A stretch of 64,000 bases of DNA from Roseovarius nitratireducens (GCF_002925845.1 NZ_PDNI01000065.1:186001-250000); one strand, 5' to 3'. Positions 9,351 to 18,754 are shown, counted from the first letter of the stretch. Made by a program: numbers and translations. Notes: a model not told the origin generated them from the letters alone.

Positions 9351-11147
9351 TCAGGCCGCGGCGCCATCGGTGAATTGCAGCCGCGCCAGCCGTGCGTAAA
9401 GCCCGTTTTCCGCGACGAGACTGTCATGCGTTCCCTGCGCCACGATCCGGCCCTGATCCATCACCACGATGCGGTCGGCCTTCTTCACCGTCGCAAGGCG
9501 GTGCGCCACGATGATCGTGGTGCGCGTCTCCGCCATCCCCTCGACGGCGGTCTGCACCGCGCGCTCGCTCTCGGCGTCGAGCGCGCTCGTAGCCTCATCC
9601 AGCAACAGAACGGGCGCATCGCGCAGGATCGCGCGGGCGATGGCGATGCGCTGTTTCTGCCCACCCGACAGCATCACGCCACGCTCGCCGAGATAGGTGT
9701 CGTAGCCCTGCGGCAAACGCGCGATGAAGTCATCTGCGTGGGCGGCGCGGGCGGCCGCCTCGATCTCGGCATCGCTGGCCTCGGGTCGGCCGAAACGGAT
9801 GTTCTCGCGCGCCGAGGCGGCAAAGATCGCCGGCTCCTGCGGCACCAGCGCCAGCGCCTGGCGGAACTCGTGCCGCGCCATCTCCGCGAGCGCCACGCCA
9901 TCGAGCGTGATGCGCCCCTCCTCCGGGTCGTAGAACCGCAGGATCAACTGGATCACGCTGGTTTTGCCCGCTCCCGACGGGCCGACCAGCGCCACCGTCT
10001 CGCCGGGCTTGATCGACAGGCTGAAATCGTCGAGCGCCGGGGTCTCGGGCCGCGCCGGATAGGCAAAGCGCACACCTTCGAACGCGATCGCGCCGCGCAC
10101 CGGCTGCGGCACGGGCACCGGTGCCGCAGGGTCCCGGACCGGGTCGTCTGCGTGCAGCAGGTCGACCAGCCGCTCGGTCGCCCCGGCCGCGCGCTGCAAC
10201 TCGCCCCAGATTTCCGACAGCGCCGCCACCGCGCCCGCCACCATCACCGCGTAGATCACGAACTGCACGAGGCTGCCGGCGCTCATGTCCCCTGCCCGCA
10301 CGTCCCGTGCGCCGATCCACAACACGCCGACAATGCCGGTGAAAACGAGGAAGATCACGATCACGGTCATCAGCGCGCGGGTATTCACGCGGCGGCGCGC
10401 GACCTCGAAACTGCGTTCGGTCACATCGCCGAACCGCGCCCGGCTCTCGCGCTCATGGGTGAATGCCTGCACCGTCTGCACCGACAAAAGAGCCTCGGAG
10501 GCGTTGCCGGAACTGTTGGCGATCCAGTCCTGGTTCTCGCGGCTGAGTACGCGCATCTTCCGACCGAGAAACAGGATCGGCACGACCACCAGCGGCACGA
10601 TCAACAGCACGAGACCGGTCAGCTTGGCCGAGGTCAGTAGCATCAGCACCATGCCGCCCGAGAACAGCAGCAGATTGCGCAACGCGATGGACACGGACGA
10701 GCCGATGACAGACAGGATGAGTGTGGTGTCGGTGGTGATCCGGCTCAGAACCTCGCCGGTCATCACCCGCTCGTAAAAGGCCGGGCTCATGCCGATCACC
10801 CGGTTGAACACCGCCTTGCGGATATCGGCCACCACCCGCTCGCCCAGCCGCGACACCAGCAGGTAGCGCAGCCCGGTGCCCAGCGCCAGCAACGCCGCGA
10901 TAACGAGCGCCGCGCCGAAATACTGATCAAGCAGCGCACCATCCTCGTTGCCGAAATTGTCCACCACCCGGCGCACCGCCATCGGCAGCATCAGCGCCAC
11001 TGCGGCGGTCAGCACCAACGCCGAAACGGCAGCGGCCAGCAGCTTGCGGTAGGGACGCAGGAACGGCCACAGCTCGGCCAGCGCGCGTACGCGCTTTGAT
11101 TTCTCGCGATCCAGCAGATCGGCGCCGTTCTCGGCCTTGCGCACCAT
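9351..11147 (-). CDS. ABC transporter, fused permease and ATP-binding protein (MsbA-like)
   Basis: Half-size type IV ABC exporter of 598 residues. The N-terminal half (about residues 20-320) holds six predicted membrane helices. The C-terminal half carries Walker A GPSGAGKTS, the signature LSGGQKQRIAIARAIL, Walker B VLLLDEATSALD and the switch His of IIVAHRLATV. It should work as a homodimer exporting a lipid or hydrophobic substrate. The substrate cannot be read from the sequence; lipid A-core or phospholipid flipping is possible by similarity to MsbA. No partner genes are adjacent. Confidence 0.88.
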   Translation of the reverse strand: MVRKAENGADLLDREKSKRVRALAELWPFLRPYRKLLAAAVSALVLTAAVALMLPMAVRRVVDNFGNEDGALLDQYFGAALVIAALLALGTGLRYLLVSRLGERVVADIRKAVFNRVIGMSPAFYERVMTGEVLSRITTDTTLILSVIGSSVSIALRNLLLFSGGMVLMLLTSAKLTGLVLLIVPLVVVPILFLGRKMRVLSRENQDWIANSSGNASEALLSVQTVQAFTHERESRARFGDVTERSFEVARRRVNTRALMTVIVIFLVFTGIVGVLWIGARDVRAGDMSAGSLVQFVIYAVMVAGAVAALSEIWGELQRAAGATERLVDLLHADDPVRDPAAPVPVPQPVRGAIAFEGVRFAYPARPETPALDDFSLSIKPGETVALVGPSGAGKTSVIQLILRFYDPEEGRITLDGVALAEMARHEFRQALALVPQEPAIFAASARENIRFGRPEASDAEIEAAARAAHADDFIARLPQGYDTYLGERGVMLSGGQKQRIAIARAILRDAPVLLLDEATSALDAESERAVQTAVEGMAETRTTIIVAHRLATVKKADRIVVMDQGRIVAQGTHDSLVAENGLYARLARLQFTDGAAA

Positions 11148-11228
11148 TCCCGTCTACTCCCTCTCGTTCGCACCGGTTCTTGGCGAGTGCGGCGCGCGGG
11201 GTCAAGTGCCCCGAATGGTCGCAGGGGC

Positions 11229-11900
11229 TCACGGCAGGGGCGAAACGCCGATGACCAACGGGTGAATCGCGACCAGCCCGGCAAACGCCGCAAGGCCCAG
11301 CCCCAGCCGCACAATACCGCCACGGACCGAGGCCGGGCGCGGCGGCCACGCCGGCACGGCGCGCCGCGCCGCGTCAAGCCGCTCCCACTCGGGCCCGAGC
11401 GCCTGCTTGCGGCGGCGGTCCACGATGCGCTGCCCCAGCATCGCGAACCCCGCGAAAAGACCGAAGAGCGCCACGTGCGCCAGATCGCCATTGGGCACCA
11501 TATGCCCGCCCGCCCACAGCGCCAGCGCCACCAGCAGCGGATGGCGCGTGTAGCGCAGGATGCCGGGGCGCGCGGCATCGAACCCGGCTCCGGCACGACC
11601 GCCAAAGGAAAACGGGTTGGGCCGCCGGATGGCCAGCGCCGCCAACACGCAGGCAGCGAGCATCGCGAGCAACGTCACATGCTTCTGCCACGCCGCCCAA
11701 CCCCAGAGCGGCACATGGGGCGCGCGCCCCGCCGCCATCAACACCCAGTAAAGCACCCCCAGCGACAGCGCCGAGTAGCCCAGCGCGAACCCCCGCTGAC
11801 CGAATCGCGCCACCAGGGCCGATTTCACGCGCGGCCGCAGCGGCAGCGTATGGCTGAGGAAAAACACCGCCAGCGCCGCCGCATACTCGGCCCAGCCCAT
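11229..11900 (-). CDS. NnrU-family integral membrane protein
   Basis: A 223-residue hydrophobic protein with about six membrane helices. Its NnrU/isoprenylcysteine methyltransferase-like core is seen in GILRYTRHPLLVALALWAGGH and LGPEWERL. NnrU proteins were first linked to nitric oxide and nitrite reduction clusters, but many Rhodobacteraceae carry copies outside them. No denitrification genes lie nearby, so a role in nitrogen oxide metabolism is not supported here. The ATG at 11900 is preferred over an upstream GTG (11924) because an AAGGG element lies upstream and the hydrophobic helix then starts normally. Confidence 0.8.
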   Translation of the reverse strand: MGWAEYAAALAVFFLSHTLPLRPRVKSALVARFGQRGFALGYSALSLGVLYWVLMAAGRAPHVPLWGWAAWQKHVTLLAMLAACVLAALAIRRPNPFSFGGRAGAGFDAARPGILRYTRHPLLVALALWAGGHMVPNGDLAHVALFGLFAGFAMLGQRIVDRRRKQALGPEWERLDAARRAVPAWPPRPASVRGGIVRLGLGLAAFAGLVAIHPLVIGVSPLP

Positions 11901-12012
11901 GACCCGCACCCTTTCGAAATCCACTTGGCGGCGCAGGGATACCGCGCGCGTGCGACGCGCGGCAAGCGCGATTTACACTTGCGCGAATCTGACTTCAGGC
12001 GTAACGCGGGGC

Positions 12013-12198
12013 TGCTTCGGTCCGGGAAAATACCCCGGTAATAGGGAATACGGTGCGATCCGATCATCGGATCAAATCCGTGACTGCCCCCGCAACTGTA
12101 AGCGGTGAGCGAGGCCGGAAAAATGCCACTGCACCTGAACGGGGTGTGGGAAGGTTCGGCCAAGCGATGACCCGCAAGTCAGGAGACCTGCCGAAGTG
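12013..12198 (+). ncRNA. cobalamin (B12) riboswitch
   Basis: The leader of btuB contains the conserved cobalamin riboswitch elements in order: closing stem CTTCGG (12015-12020) pairing with CCGAAG (12191-12196), AATAGGGAATACGGTG, GACTGCCCCCGCAACTGTAA, a GGGAAGG element, and the B12 box with GCAAGTCAGGAGACCTGCC just before the closing strand. Downstream an imperfect hairpin (12206-12233) lies between the aptamer and the start codon and may be the expression platform. By family knowledge, adenosylcobalamin binding represses the downstream uptake operon. Confidence 0.95.
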
Positions 12199-12347
12199 AT
12201 CACCCTATCCGGGCGCGGGGCGCGCCGTGGATAACGGACCTTTTCCGTAGTGGTGGCACTTTCACCGTCTGCGGAGAGGCATGTCCTCTTCCAACGACCG
12301 ACCCGATGGACAACACGATGCCGACAACCGGTATTGGGGGACATGAC

Positions 12348-14159
12348 ATGAGATATCTCGTAACCTGCGCGCTCTGCGCACTCGCCACAGCCCCGGCCCT
12401 CGCACAGGAGGGTTTCGATCTCGACACGATCACCGTGATCGCCAACCAGACCCAGACCGCGCTCAAGCGCAGCGGCTCCACCGTCGAGGTGTTGCCCGCC
12501 GAGGAGGTGCGCGACGCGCCCACGGCCAGATTGGGCGATTTCCTGACCTTCCAGCCGGGCATCTCCGCCTCGGCCAACGGCCCGCTCGGCACCACCTCGA
12601 CCGTGCGCATTCGCGGCCTCGGCGGGGCCTACGTGCCGGTGCTCATCGACGGTATCGACGTAACCGACCCCGCCTCGAGCGGCGGCGGCTTCGATTTCGG
12701 CGGGCTGACCAATGCGGGGCTCGGCCGGATCGAGGTGCTCAAGGGCTCGCAATCGGCGCGCTTCGGGCTCAACGCCGTGGGCGGCGTCATCAATATCCAG
12801 AGCCTGCGCCCCACCGAGGACGGCGTCCACGGCTTTGCCGAAGTCCAGGCCGGAAGCTACGATTTCCGCCGGGGCGTACTCGGCCTCACCGCGCGCACCG
12901 ACCGCACCGATCTTGCCTTCAGCTTCAGCCGGACAGAGACCGACGGCTTTTCCGCCTCCGCTGCGGGCTCCGAGCCGGACGGCTCCGAGGCGCGCCGGGT
13001 CAATCTCTACCTGCGCCACCAGTTCACGGACACGTTCGCCGCCGGGCTGAGCGCGCTCCACATCGACAGCGACGCCGAGTTCGACGAGTTCGGCGGCGAC
13101 GGGACCGCACCGTTTGACGAGTTCAACACCAGCGAGGCTCACGGCGCGCGTGCCTTTGCCGAGATCGCCACCGGGGCTTTCGACCACGAATTGGCACTGA
13201 GCTATTTCGAGAGCGACCGCACCTCCTTTTCCAACGGTTTTGCCACGCCATTCGAAGGCGAGCGCCAGCGCATCGACTACCGCGGCAGCTATGATTCCGG
13301 CGGCATCTGGTCGTTCAATTTCGGGGCCGACTACACCGAGGAAGAAGATCTCAACCTCGCCATCGACATCACCGGCGTGCAGGGCGAGGTGCTGCTCGCC
13401 CCCACCGACGCGGTGGATATCGCCCTCTCCGTGCGCCACGACGACCATTCGGAGTTTTCCGGCGAATGGTCCTCGCGCGCCGCGCTCGCGTGGCGGATCA
13501 AGGAGGACTTGATCCTGCGCGCCTCGGCCTCTGACGGGTTCCGCGCGCCCACTCTGGTGCAGCTCGACCCGTTCTTCGGCAACCCGAATTTCCAGCCCGA
13601 GACCAGCGAAAGCTACGACCTCGGGATCGAGAAGCGGTTCGAGGGCGACGATTTCGTCCGCGCCACGCTGTTTCGCACGGATATCGACAACCAGATATTC
13701 TTCGATGGCACCTCGACCCGCTGTCCCAGCGGATTCGGCTGTTTCGAGACCGGCGATTTCAAGGGCAAGGGAATCGAGCTTTCGGGACAGGTGGCGATCA
13801 ACGCCTTCCTGACGCTGACCGGTGCCTACACGTATACCGATGCCGAGCAGAACGGTGCTGCCGCCGCCCGCGTGCCCGAACACGACGTGGCCATCGGCCT
13901 CGGCGCCGCGATCTCGCCCCGGCTCGACGCGCAGTTCACGGTTCAGCATGTCGGCGGCGTAACGCCGTCGCCCTTTGCCCCGGCGGCGAACAAGGTGGGC
14001 GACTATACGCTCTTCCACGTCAACGCCACATACGAGGTCACCGACAGCGTCGATGCCCTGCTCCGCGTGGAAAACCTCTTCGACGAGGATTACGAGACAG
14101 CGGGCGGGTTCAATACGCCTGGCCGCGCGGCCTATGCGGGGCTGCGTGCGTCTTTCTAG
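12348..14159 (+). CDS. btuB: TonB-dependent outer membrane cobalamin receptor BtuB
   Basis: Outer-membrane beta-barrel receptor of 603 residues taking up corrinoids. It has a Sec signal peptide ending in ALAQ (about residue 20), a TonB-box-like segment DTITVIA, a plug domain (about residues 30-150, with VLIDGIDVTDP and the GVINI end) and a barrel ending in a C-terminal phenylalanine. The start at ATG 12348 follows a GGGGGA Shine-Dalgarno. The assignment to cobalamin rests on the riboswitch in its leader and on the following btuF-btuC-btuD-cbiZ genes. Confidence 0.93.
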   Translation: MRYLVTCALCALATAPALAQEGFDLDTITVIANQTQTALKRSGSTVEVLPAEEVRDAPTARLGDFLTFQPGISASANGPLGTTSTVRIRGLGGAYVPVLIDGIDVTDPASSGGGFDFGGLTNAGLGRIEVLKGSQSARFGLNAVGGVINIQSLRPTEDGVHGFAEVQAGSYDFRRGVLGLTARTDRTDLAFSFSRTETDGFSASAAGSEPDGSEARRVNLYLRHQFTDTFAAGLSALHIDSDAEFDEFGGDGTAPFDEFNTSEAHGARAFAEIATGAFDHELALSYFESDRTSFSNGFATPFEGERQRIDYRGSYDSGGIWSFNFGADYTEEEDLNLAIDITGVQGEVLLAPTDAVDIALSVRHDDHSEFSGEWSSRAALAWRIKEDLILRASASDGFRAPTLVQLDPFFGNPNFQPETSESYDLGIEKRFEGDDFVRATLFRTDIDNQIFFDGTSTRCPSGFGCFETGDFKGKGIELSGQVAINAFLTLTGAYTYTDAEQNGAAAARVPEHDVAIGLGAAISPRLDAQFTVQHVGGVTPSPFAPAANKVGDYTLFHVNATYEVTDSVDALLRVENLFDEDYETAGGFNTPGRAAYAGLRASF

Positions 14160-14973
14160 GCTCATAGCCCTTGGCCTGGCCCTCGCGCTCGCGGGGGCCA
14201 CGGTCAGCGCCGGCCCGGCTCCTGCCCGTGTCGTGTCGATCAACCTGTGCACCGATCAGTTGGCGATGATGCTGGCCGCCCCCGGACAGCTCGTCTCGGT
14301 CTCCAAGCTCGCCGCCGATCCGCACAGCTCAGCGATGGCCCGCGAGGCCCGCGCCTACAAGGCCAACCATGGCCGCGCCGAGGAAGTCTACCTGCTCGAT
14401 CCCGACCTCGTGCTGGCCGGGGCCTATACCGATCCCGCCACGGTGGGAATTCTGCGCCGGGTAGGGCTGCGGGTGGTGCAGTTCGACACCGTGAAATCTC
14501 TCGACGACACCCGCGCACTGATCACAAAAATGGCACGCGTGCTGGGCCACGAAGAGGCCGGCGCAGCGCTCATTGCGGAATTCGATGTGCGGCTAACGAG
14601 GCTGCGCGCGGGAGAGACGACCCACAGCGCCGCGATCTACCACCCCAACGGCTACAGCCTGGGCAACGGCACGCTCGCGGACGACATCCTGCGCGCTGCC
14701 GGATTCAGCAATGTCGCGCGCGAACTCGGCCTGCGGGGCGGCGGCACGGTGCCGCTGGAGCGGCTGGTCATGGCCGCGCCCGACCTGCTCATTCGCGGCA
14801 CTCCACTGCCAGGTGCGTCTCGATCCGAGGCGGTGATGACCCACCCGGCCCTCGCCGCCCTCACCGCCGACACCGCCGGCTTGCGCATCACTTCGCCTGA
14901 CTGGATCTGCGGCACGCCACACGTGCTGGACGCGGTGGAAACGCTCGTCACGGCGCGGGGGGGGCTGCGATGA
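14146..14973 (+). CDS. btuF: periplasmic cobalamin-binding protein (BtuF-like)
   Basis: Class III periplasmic binding protein of about 275 residues with a Sec signal (RLSRLIALGLALALAGA). The typical opening RVVSINLCTDQLAMMLA leads the first lobe, and LLDPDLVLAGAYTD follows. It should pass corrinoids from the periplasm to BtuCD. The GTG at 14146 is chosen because a GGGG element precedes it; ATG 14134 is an in-frame alternative. Both lie inside the end of btuB. The stop overlaps btuC as ATGA. Confidence 0.88.
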   Translation: MRLSRLIALGLALALAGATVSAGPAPARVVSINLCTDQLAMMLAAPGQLVSVSKLAADPHSSAMAREARAYKANHGRAEEVYLLDPDLVLAGAYTDPATVGILRRVGLRVVQFDTVKSLDDTRALITKMARVLGHEEAGAALIAEFDVRLTRLRAGETTHSAAIYHPNGYSLGNGTLADDILRAAGFSNVARELGLRGGGTVPLERLVMAAPDLLIRGTPLPGASRSEAVMTHPALAALTADTAGLRITSPDWICGTPHVLDAVETLVTARGGLR

Positions 14974-15953
14974 AACCGCTCGCGCTCTGCCTCTCGGCGC
15001 TCGCGACCGCCCTGTTCCTCGCCTCGCTCAGCGTGGGGCCCGCGCACATCGGCGCGCTCGATGGTCTGTCGGCGCTGATCCTTGGCGGCGACGGCCCCGA
15101 ACCGCTGGTGATGCGCGAGATCCGTCTGCCCCGCGCACTCCTCGGCGTGATGATCGGGGCGAGCCTCGGGATTTCGGGCGCGGCCCTGCAAGGCTACCTG
15201 CGTAACCCGCTGGCCGAGCCGGGACTGATCGGCGTGTCGGGCAGCGCCGCGCTGGGCGCGGTGCTGGCCATCCATACCGGCCTCGCCGCCGTCACCACGC
15301 TCGCCCTGCCGGTGGCGGCGCTGGCGGGCGCGGGCTCCGGCGTGCTGCTGATCCTGCTGCTGGCGGGGCCGCGCGGCGGGTCGATCACGCTGATCCTCGC
15401 CGGGATCGCCATCTCGGCGCTCGCCGCGGCGCTCACCTCGCTGGTTCTCAACCTCTCGCCCAACCCCTATGCCGCCTCGGAAATCGTGTTCTGGATGATG
15501 GGCTCGCTCGCCGACCGCTCGATGACCCATGTCTGGCTCGCGGCTCCGCTGATGCTGGCGGGCGGGGTGGCGCTCCTGACGCTGGGGCGCGGGCTCGACG
15601 CGCTGACGCTGGGCGAGGACGCGGCCGAGGCAATGGGGCTACGGCTCGCGCGCCTGCGGCTCACGCTGGTGCTGGGCACCGCGGCGATGGTCGGCGCGGC
15701 GGTGGCGGTGGCCGGCGCCATCGGCTTCGTCGGCCTCGTGGTGCCGCACCTCCTGCGCCCGCTCGTCGGCGCGCGGCCCTCGCGACTTCTCTGGGCCTCG
15801 GGCCTCGGGGGCGCGGCGATGGTGCTCGCCGCCGATATCGCCGTGCGCCTCGTCCTGCCCGAACGCGACTTGAAGCTTGGCGTGCTCACCGCCATCGTCG
15901 GTGCGCCGCTCTTCCTCCACCTCATCTACAAGACGCGGGGAGGACAGACATGA
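14970..15953 (+). CDS. btuC: cobalamin ABC transporter permease (FecCD family)
   Basis: Polytopic permease of 327 residues with about ten membrane helices. FecCD-family landmarks include LGISGAALQGYLRNPLAEP near residues 68-86 and the GFVGLVVPHLLRPLVG loop, which contacts the ATPase. It should form the inner-membrane channel with BtuD. It overlaps both neighbours by 4 bp, which indicates coupled translation in the riboswitch-controlled operon. Confidence 0.92.
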   Translation: MKPLALCLSALATALFLASLSVGPAHIGALDGLSALILGGDGPEPLVMREIRLPRALLGVMIGASLGISGAALQGYLRNPLAEPGLIGVSGSAALGAVLAIHTGLAAVTTLALPVAALAGAGSGVLLILLLAGPRGGSITLILAGIAISALAAALTSLVLNLSPNPYAASEIVFWMMGSLADRSMTHVWLAAPLMLAGGVALLTLGRGLDALTLGEDAAEAMGLRLARLRLTLVLGTAAMVGAAVAVAGAIGFVGLVVPHLLRPLVGARPSRLLWASGLGGAAMVLAADIAVRLVLPERDLKLGVLTAIVGAPLFLHLIYKTRGGQT

Positions 15954-16708
15954 CCCTGCTTTCCCTGCGCGATCTCTCGGTGCGCCTGCGCGGGCGGTCG
16001 ATCCTCACGGACGTCACCCTCGACGTGGAGGCTGGCGAGTTTATCGGCCTCATCGGCCCCAACGGCGCGGGCAAGACCACGCTCATGCGCGCGGCCCTCG
16101 GCCTGCTGCCGCACGAGGGCACAAGCAGCCTCGCCGTCCTGCCGCCGGCGGCACGCGGGCGGGCTGCGGCGTGGATGCCGCAGGCGCGCGATATTGCCTG
16201 GCCGGTCACGGTGGAAACGCTGGTCGCGCTGGGGCGGACGCCGCATGTCAGCGGCTGGCAGGGGATGGGGCCGCAGGATCGTGCCCACGTGGACGCCGCG
16301 CTCGAAACGATGGGGCTTGAGCACCTCCGCCACCGCACCGCGACGCGGCTTTCGGGGGGCGAGCAGGCGATGGCCCTCATCGCCCGGGCGCTCGCACAAC
16401 AGACCCCGCTCCTGATGGCCGACGAGCCGATCGCGGGGCTCGACCCGGCCAACCAGATCGCCACCATGCAGGTCTTTGCCCGGCTGGCGGGCGAGGGCCG
16501 CGCGGTCATCGCCTCGCTCCACGACCTCGGCCTCGCCGCGCGACATTGCACGCGGCTCATTCTTCTCGGCGAGGGGGGGCTCGCCGCCGACGGTCCGCCC
16601 GCCGAGGTGCTCACGCCCGAAAACCTCGCCCGCATCTTCCATGTCAGCGCCCATTACGCGACCACGCCCCAAGGTCCTGTCTTTCAACCGCTCGAGGTGA
16701 TCCGATGA
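15950..16708 (+). CDS. btuD: cobalamin ABC transporter ATP-binding protein
   Basis: ABC ATPase of 252 residues energising BtuC. It has Walker A GPNGAGKTT near residues 36-44, the signature LSGGEQAMALIARAL, Walker B LLMADEPIAGLD, and the switch His in VIASLHDLGLA. It starts on the ATGA overlap with btuC and overlaps cbiZ by 4 bp. Family membership (FecE/BtuD type) and gene order agree. Confidence 0.92.
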   Translation: MTLLSLRDLSVRLRGRSILTDVTLDVEAGEFIGLIGPNGAGKTTLMRAALGLLPHEGTSSLAVLPPAARGRAAAWMPQARDIAWPVTVETLVALGRTPHVSGWQGMGPQDRAHVDAALETMGLEHLRHRTATRLSGGEQAMALIARALAQQTPLLMADEPIAGLDPANQIATMQVFARLAGEGRAVIASLHDLGLAARHCTRLILLGEGGLAADGPPAEVLTPENLARIFHVSAHYATTPQGPVFQPLEVIR

Positions 16709-17367
16709 CCGCGCCCCGCCTCGATCCCCCCTGGCTTTGCCTCGATCTGCCGCACGAGATGCCGGTGCTCAGCTGGGCCGTGAACCGCCCCGGCCTCGTG
16801 CGCGCCCGGCGCATCCTGTGGCGCGAGGTGCGCAATGCCGATCTGCCCGAACATCTCGACGTGATCCAGTGGCTCGACGCGCAACTGGCCGCGCGCGGCG
16901 CGCGTGACGCGGTCTGTTTTCTAACGTCCTGCGACGTCGCCCGCTTCACCACCGCCGAGGCCGAGGCCGACGGCATCCGCGCACGCGCCGTGGCCACGGT
17001 GGGCCTATCCAACGCCGAGTCGGTGGGCACCCGCCTGCCCGCGGCCACCCGTGGCTGGGGCACCATCAACGTCGCGGTGGAGATCGACGCCGGGCTGACC
17101 GAGGCCGCCCGCCTCGAGGCGCTCAGCATTGCGACCCAGGCCCGAACCGCCGCAATCATGGCCGCGAAAATACCCCTGCCCACCGGACCCGCCACCGGCA
17201 CCGGCACCGATTGCATCGCCATCGCCGCGCCCGACGGGACCACGCGCTATGCCGGGCTCCACACAGGCGTGGGCGAGGCCGTGGGCCGCGCCGTGCATGA
17301 CGCGGTTGCGCGCGGCGTGGCGCTCTGGCAATCCACCGACACCGCCAAGGAGGCCCGTCATGGATGA
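16705..17367 (+). CDS. cbiZ: adenosylcobinamide amidohydrolase CbiZ
   Basis: Salvage enzyme that cleaves the aminopropanol side chain of adenosylcobinamide or pseudocobalamin to give adenosylcobyric acid, which can be rebuilt into the cell's own cobamide. The 220-residue protein shows the CbiZ core: CFLTSCDVARF, ATVGLSNAESVGT, GTINVAVEID, then TGTGTDCIAIAAP. The ATG at 16705 overlaps the btuD stop; an upstream open frame inside btuD is a shadow. Its presence in the uptake operon suggests the cell remodels imported foreign corrinoids. Confidence 0.9.
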   Translation: MTAPRLDPPWLCLDLPHEMPVLSWAVNRPGLVRARRILWREVRNADLPEHLDVIQWLDAQLAARGARDAVCFLTSCDVARFTTAEAEADGIRARAVATVGLSNAESVGTRLPAATRGWGTINVAVEIDAGLTEAARLEALSIATQARTAAIMAAKIPLPTGPATGTGTDCIAIAAPDGTTRYAGLHTGVGEAVGRAVHDAVARGVALWQSTDTAKEARHG

Positions 17368-17992
17368 GACTACTCTCACCGGCTTTCTCGACCGCGGTGG
17401 CCCGGCGCTCTGGGTGATCGCCGCGCTTTCCGTGCTGACGCTGGCGCTCATCCTGTGGAAAATCTGGCGCCTGATACTCACCGGCGCGTGGTCGGGCGCG
17501 ATGACCGAACGCGCGGTGGCGCTCTGGCAGCACGGGCAGGCGACCGAGGCCACATCACTCCTGCGCCCGCGCCGCAGCCTGCGCGCCCGGCTCGCCCTTG
17601 CCGCGATGGAGGCAGCACAGGCCACCCGCTGGACCGAGGCGCAGGCACGCGAGGAAACCACCCGCGTGGCCAAGACCCTGCTGAACGAGGCGCGCACCGG
17701 CCTGCGCGTGCTGGAACTCATCGCCACCATCGCGCCCCTCGTGGGGCTACTGGGGACGGTGCTGGGCATGATCGCCGCCTTTCAGGCGCTTCAGACGAGC
17801 GGCAGCAGCGCCGACCCGTCCGTACTCGCCGGCGGCATCTGGGAAGCGCTGCTGACGACGGCGGCGGGCATGGCCGTGGCGATCCCCGCCTCGATGGCGC
17901 TGACCTGGTTCGAGAGCGTGGCCGACCATGTGCAGGCCGACATGGAGGACGCCGCCACCCGCATCTTCACCACGCCGGAGGCGCGGCCATGA
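17360..17992 (+). CDS. exbB: ExbB/MotA/TolQ-family proton channel protein
   Basis: Inner-membrane proton channel subunit (210 residues) that powers TonB. Membrane segments appear near residues 15-35 (WVIAALSVLTLALILW), 115-140 (LELIATIAPLVGLLGTVLG) and 160-182 (LLTTAAGMAVAIPASMAL), the standard three-helix ExbB pattern with conserved Pro, Gly and Thr. The start overlaps cbiZ by 8 bp and the stop overlaps exbD by 4 bp. It is dedicated by context to the cobalamin receptor. Confidence 0.9.
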   Translation: MDETTLTGFLDRGGPALWVIAALSVLTLALILWKIWRLILTGAWSGAMTERAVALWQHGQATEATSLLRPRRSLRARLALAAMEAAQATRWTEAQAREETTRVAKTLLNEARTGLRVLELIATIAPLVGLLGTVLGMIAAFQALQTSGSSADPSVLAGGIWEALLTTAAGMAVAIPASMALTWFESVADHVQADMEDAATRIFTTPEARP

Positions 17993-18366
17993 TGCAGTTC
18001 GGCACACCCCGCCACGCCCGCCGCCCGAGCCTCACGCCGATGATCGACGTGGTATTCCTGCTCCTGGTGTTCTTCATGCTGGCTGCGCGCTTCGGCCATG
18101 ACCTGAGCCTGCCCATGGCCACAGGCGGCGGCGCGACGGTCTATGACGGCCCGCCGCGCCTGGTGGTCATCGGCCACGACAGCCTTGCCCTCAACGGGCA
18201 GACCATTGCCCCCGAGGCCCTGCCCGCGGCGCTCGACCCGCTGATGTCCGCACCCTCTGACATCGTCGTGCTGCGCCCCGCCGAGGGCGTACCCCTGCAA
18301 CGGCTCATCGCGGTGAGCGACAGCCTGCGCGCCGCCGGTCTGAGCCGGATCGTGGTGGTGGAGTAG
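17989..18366 (+). CDS. exbD: ExbD-family biopolymer transport protein (first copy)
   Basis: Single-pass inner-membrane partner of ExbB, 125 residues. The membrane helix follows PSLTPMIDVVFLLLVFFML and carries the conserved proton-relay aspartate at residue 20. The periplasmic domain follows (residues 45-125). ATGATG at the start overlaps the exbB stop. A second ExbD follows 4 bp downstream with a changed residue at the same site. Confidence 0.9.
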   Translation: MMQFGTPRHARRPSLTPMIDVVFLLLVFFMLAARFGHDLSLPMATGGGATVYDGPPRLVVIGHDSLALNGQTIAPEALPAALDPLMSAPSDIVVLRPAEGVPLQRLIAVSDSLRAAGLSRIVVVE

Positions 18367-18370
18367 GCCC

Positions 18371-18754
18371 ATGCAGTTCACCACCCCCCGCCGCCGCCGT
18401 GCACCAGAGCCCATCGTGCCAATGATCAACGTGGTATTTCTGCTCCTGATCTTCTTCTTGATGAGCGCGCAGATAACACCCCCCGCCCCCTTCGACGTGA
18501 CCCTTCCGAAAAGCGCAGACAGAGACCACGCCACACCCACCGACACGCTTTACATGGATGCCAAGGGGCGTCTCGCCTTCAACGAGGCGCGCGGCGACGC
18601 GGTGCTCGACGCCCTCGCCGCCCGCGCCACGCCCGACGAGGCCCTGCAAATCCGTGCCGATGCGCGGATGGAGGCGCGCGCGCTGGCCCGGCTCCTGCCG
18701 CAACTGGCCGCGCGTGGGATCGCGCAGGTCGAGATCGTGACGGGGGCGAAATGA
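18371..18754 (+). CDS. ExbD-family protein lacking the membrane aspartate (second copy)
   Basis: Second ExbD paralogue of 127 residues. The helix reads PIVPMINVVFLLLIFFLM: the codon at the position of the essential aspartate is AAC, giving Asn20 where the first copy has Asp20. By family knowledge this aspartate carries the proton path through ExbB/ExbD, so this subunit should be non-conducting. It may pair with the first ExbD as a heterodimer. It overlaps tonB by 4 bp. The rest of the domain (a periplasmic ExbD fold ending in VEIVTGAK) is intact, so this is not a pseudogene. Confidence 0.88.
   Translation: MQFTTPRRRRAPEPIVPMINVVFLLLIFFLMSAQITPPAPFDVTLPKSADRDHATPTDTLYMDAKGRLAFNEARGDAVLDALAARATPDEALQIRADARMEARALARLLPQLAARGIAQVEIVTGAK

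Noticed and set aside
12072-14252. A 726-residue open frame antisense to btuB
   Set aside because: It is the mirror of a high-GC coding strand. It runs through the riboswitch, has no ribosome binding site and shows no known domain.
18371-18754. Reading the second exbD as a pseudogene
   Set aside because: Only the aspartate is changed. Length, helix, periplasmic domain and gene overlaps are intact, so a specialised subunit is more likely.
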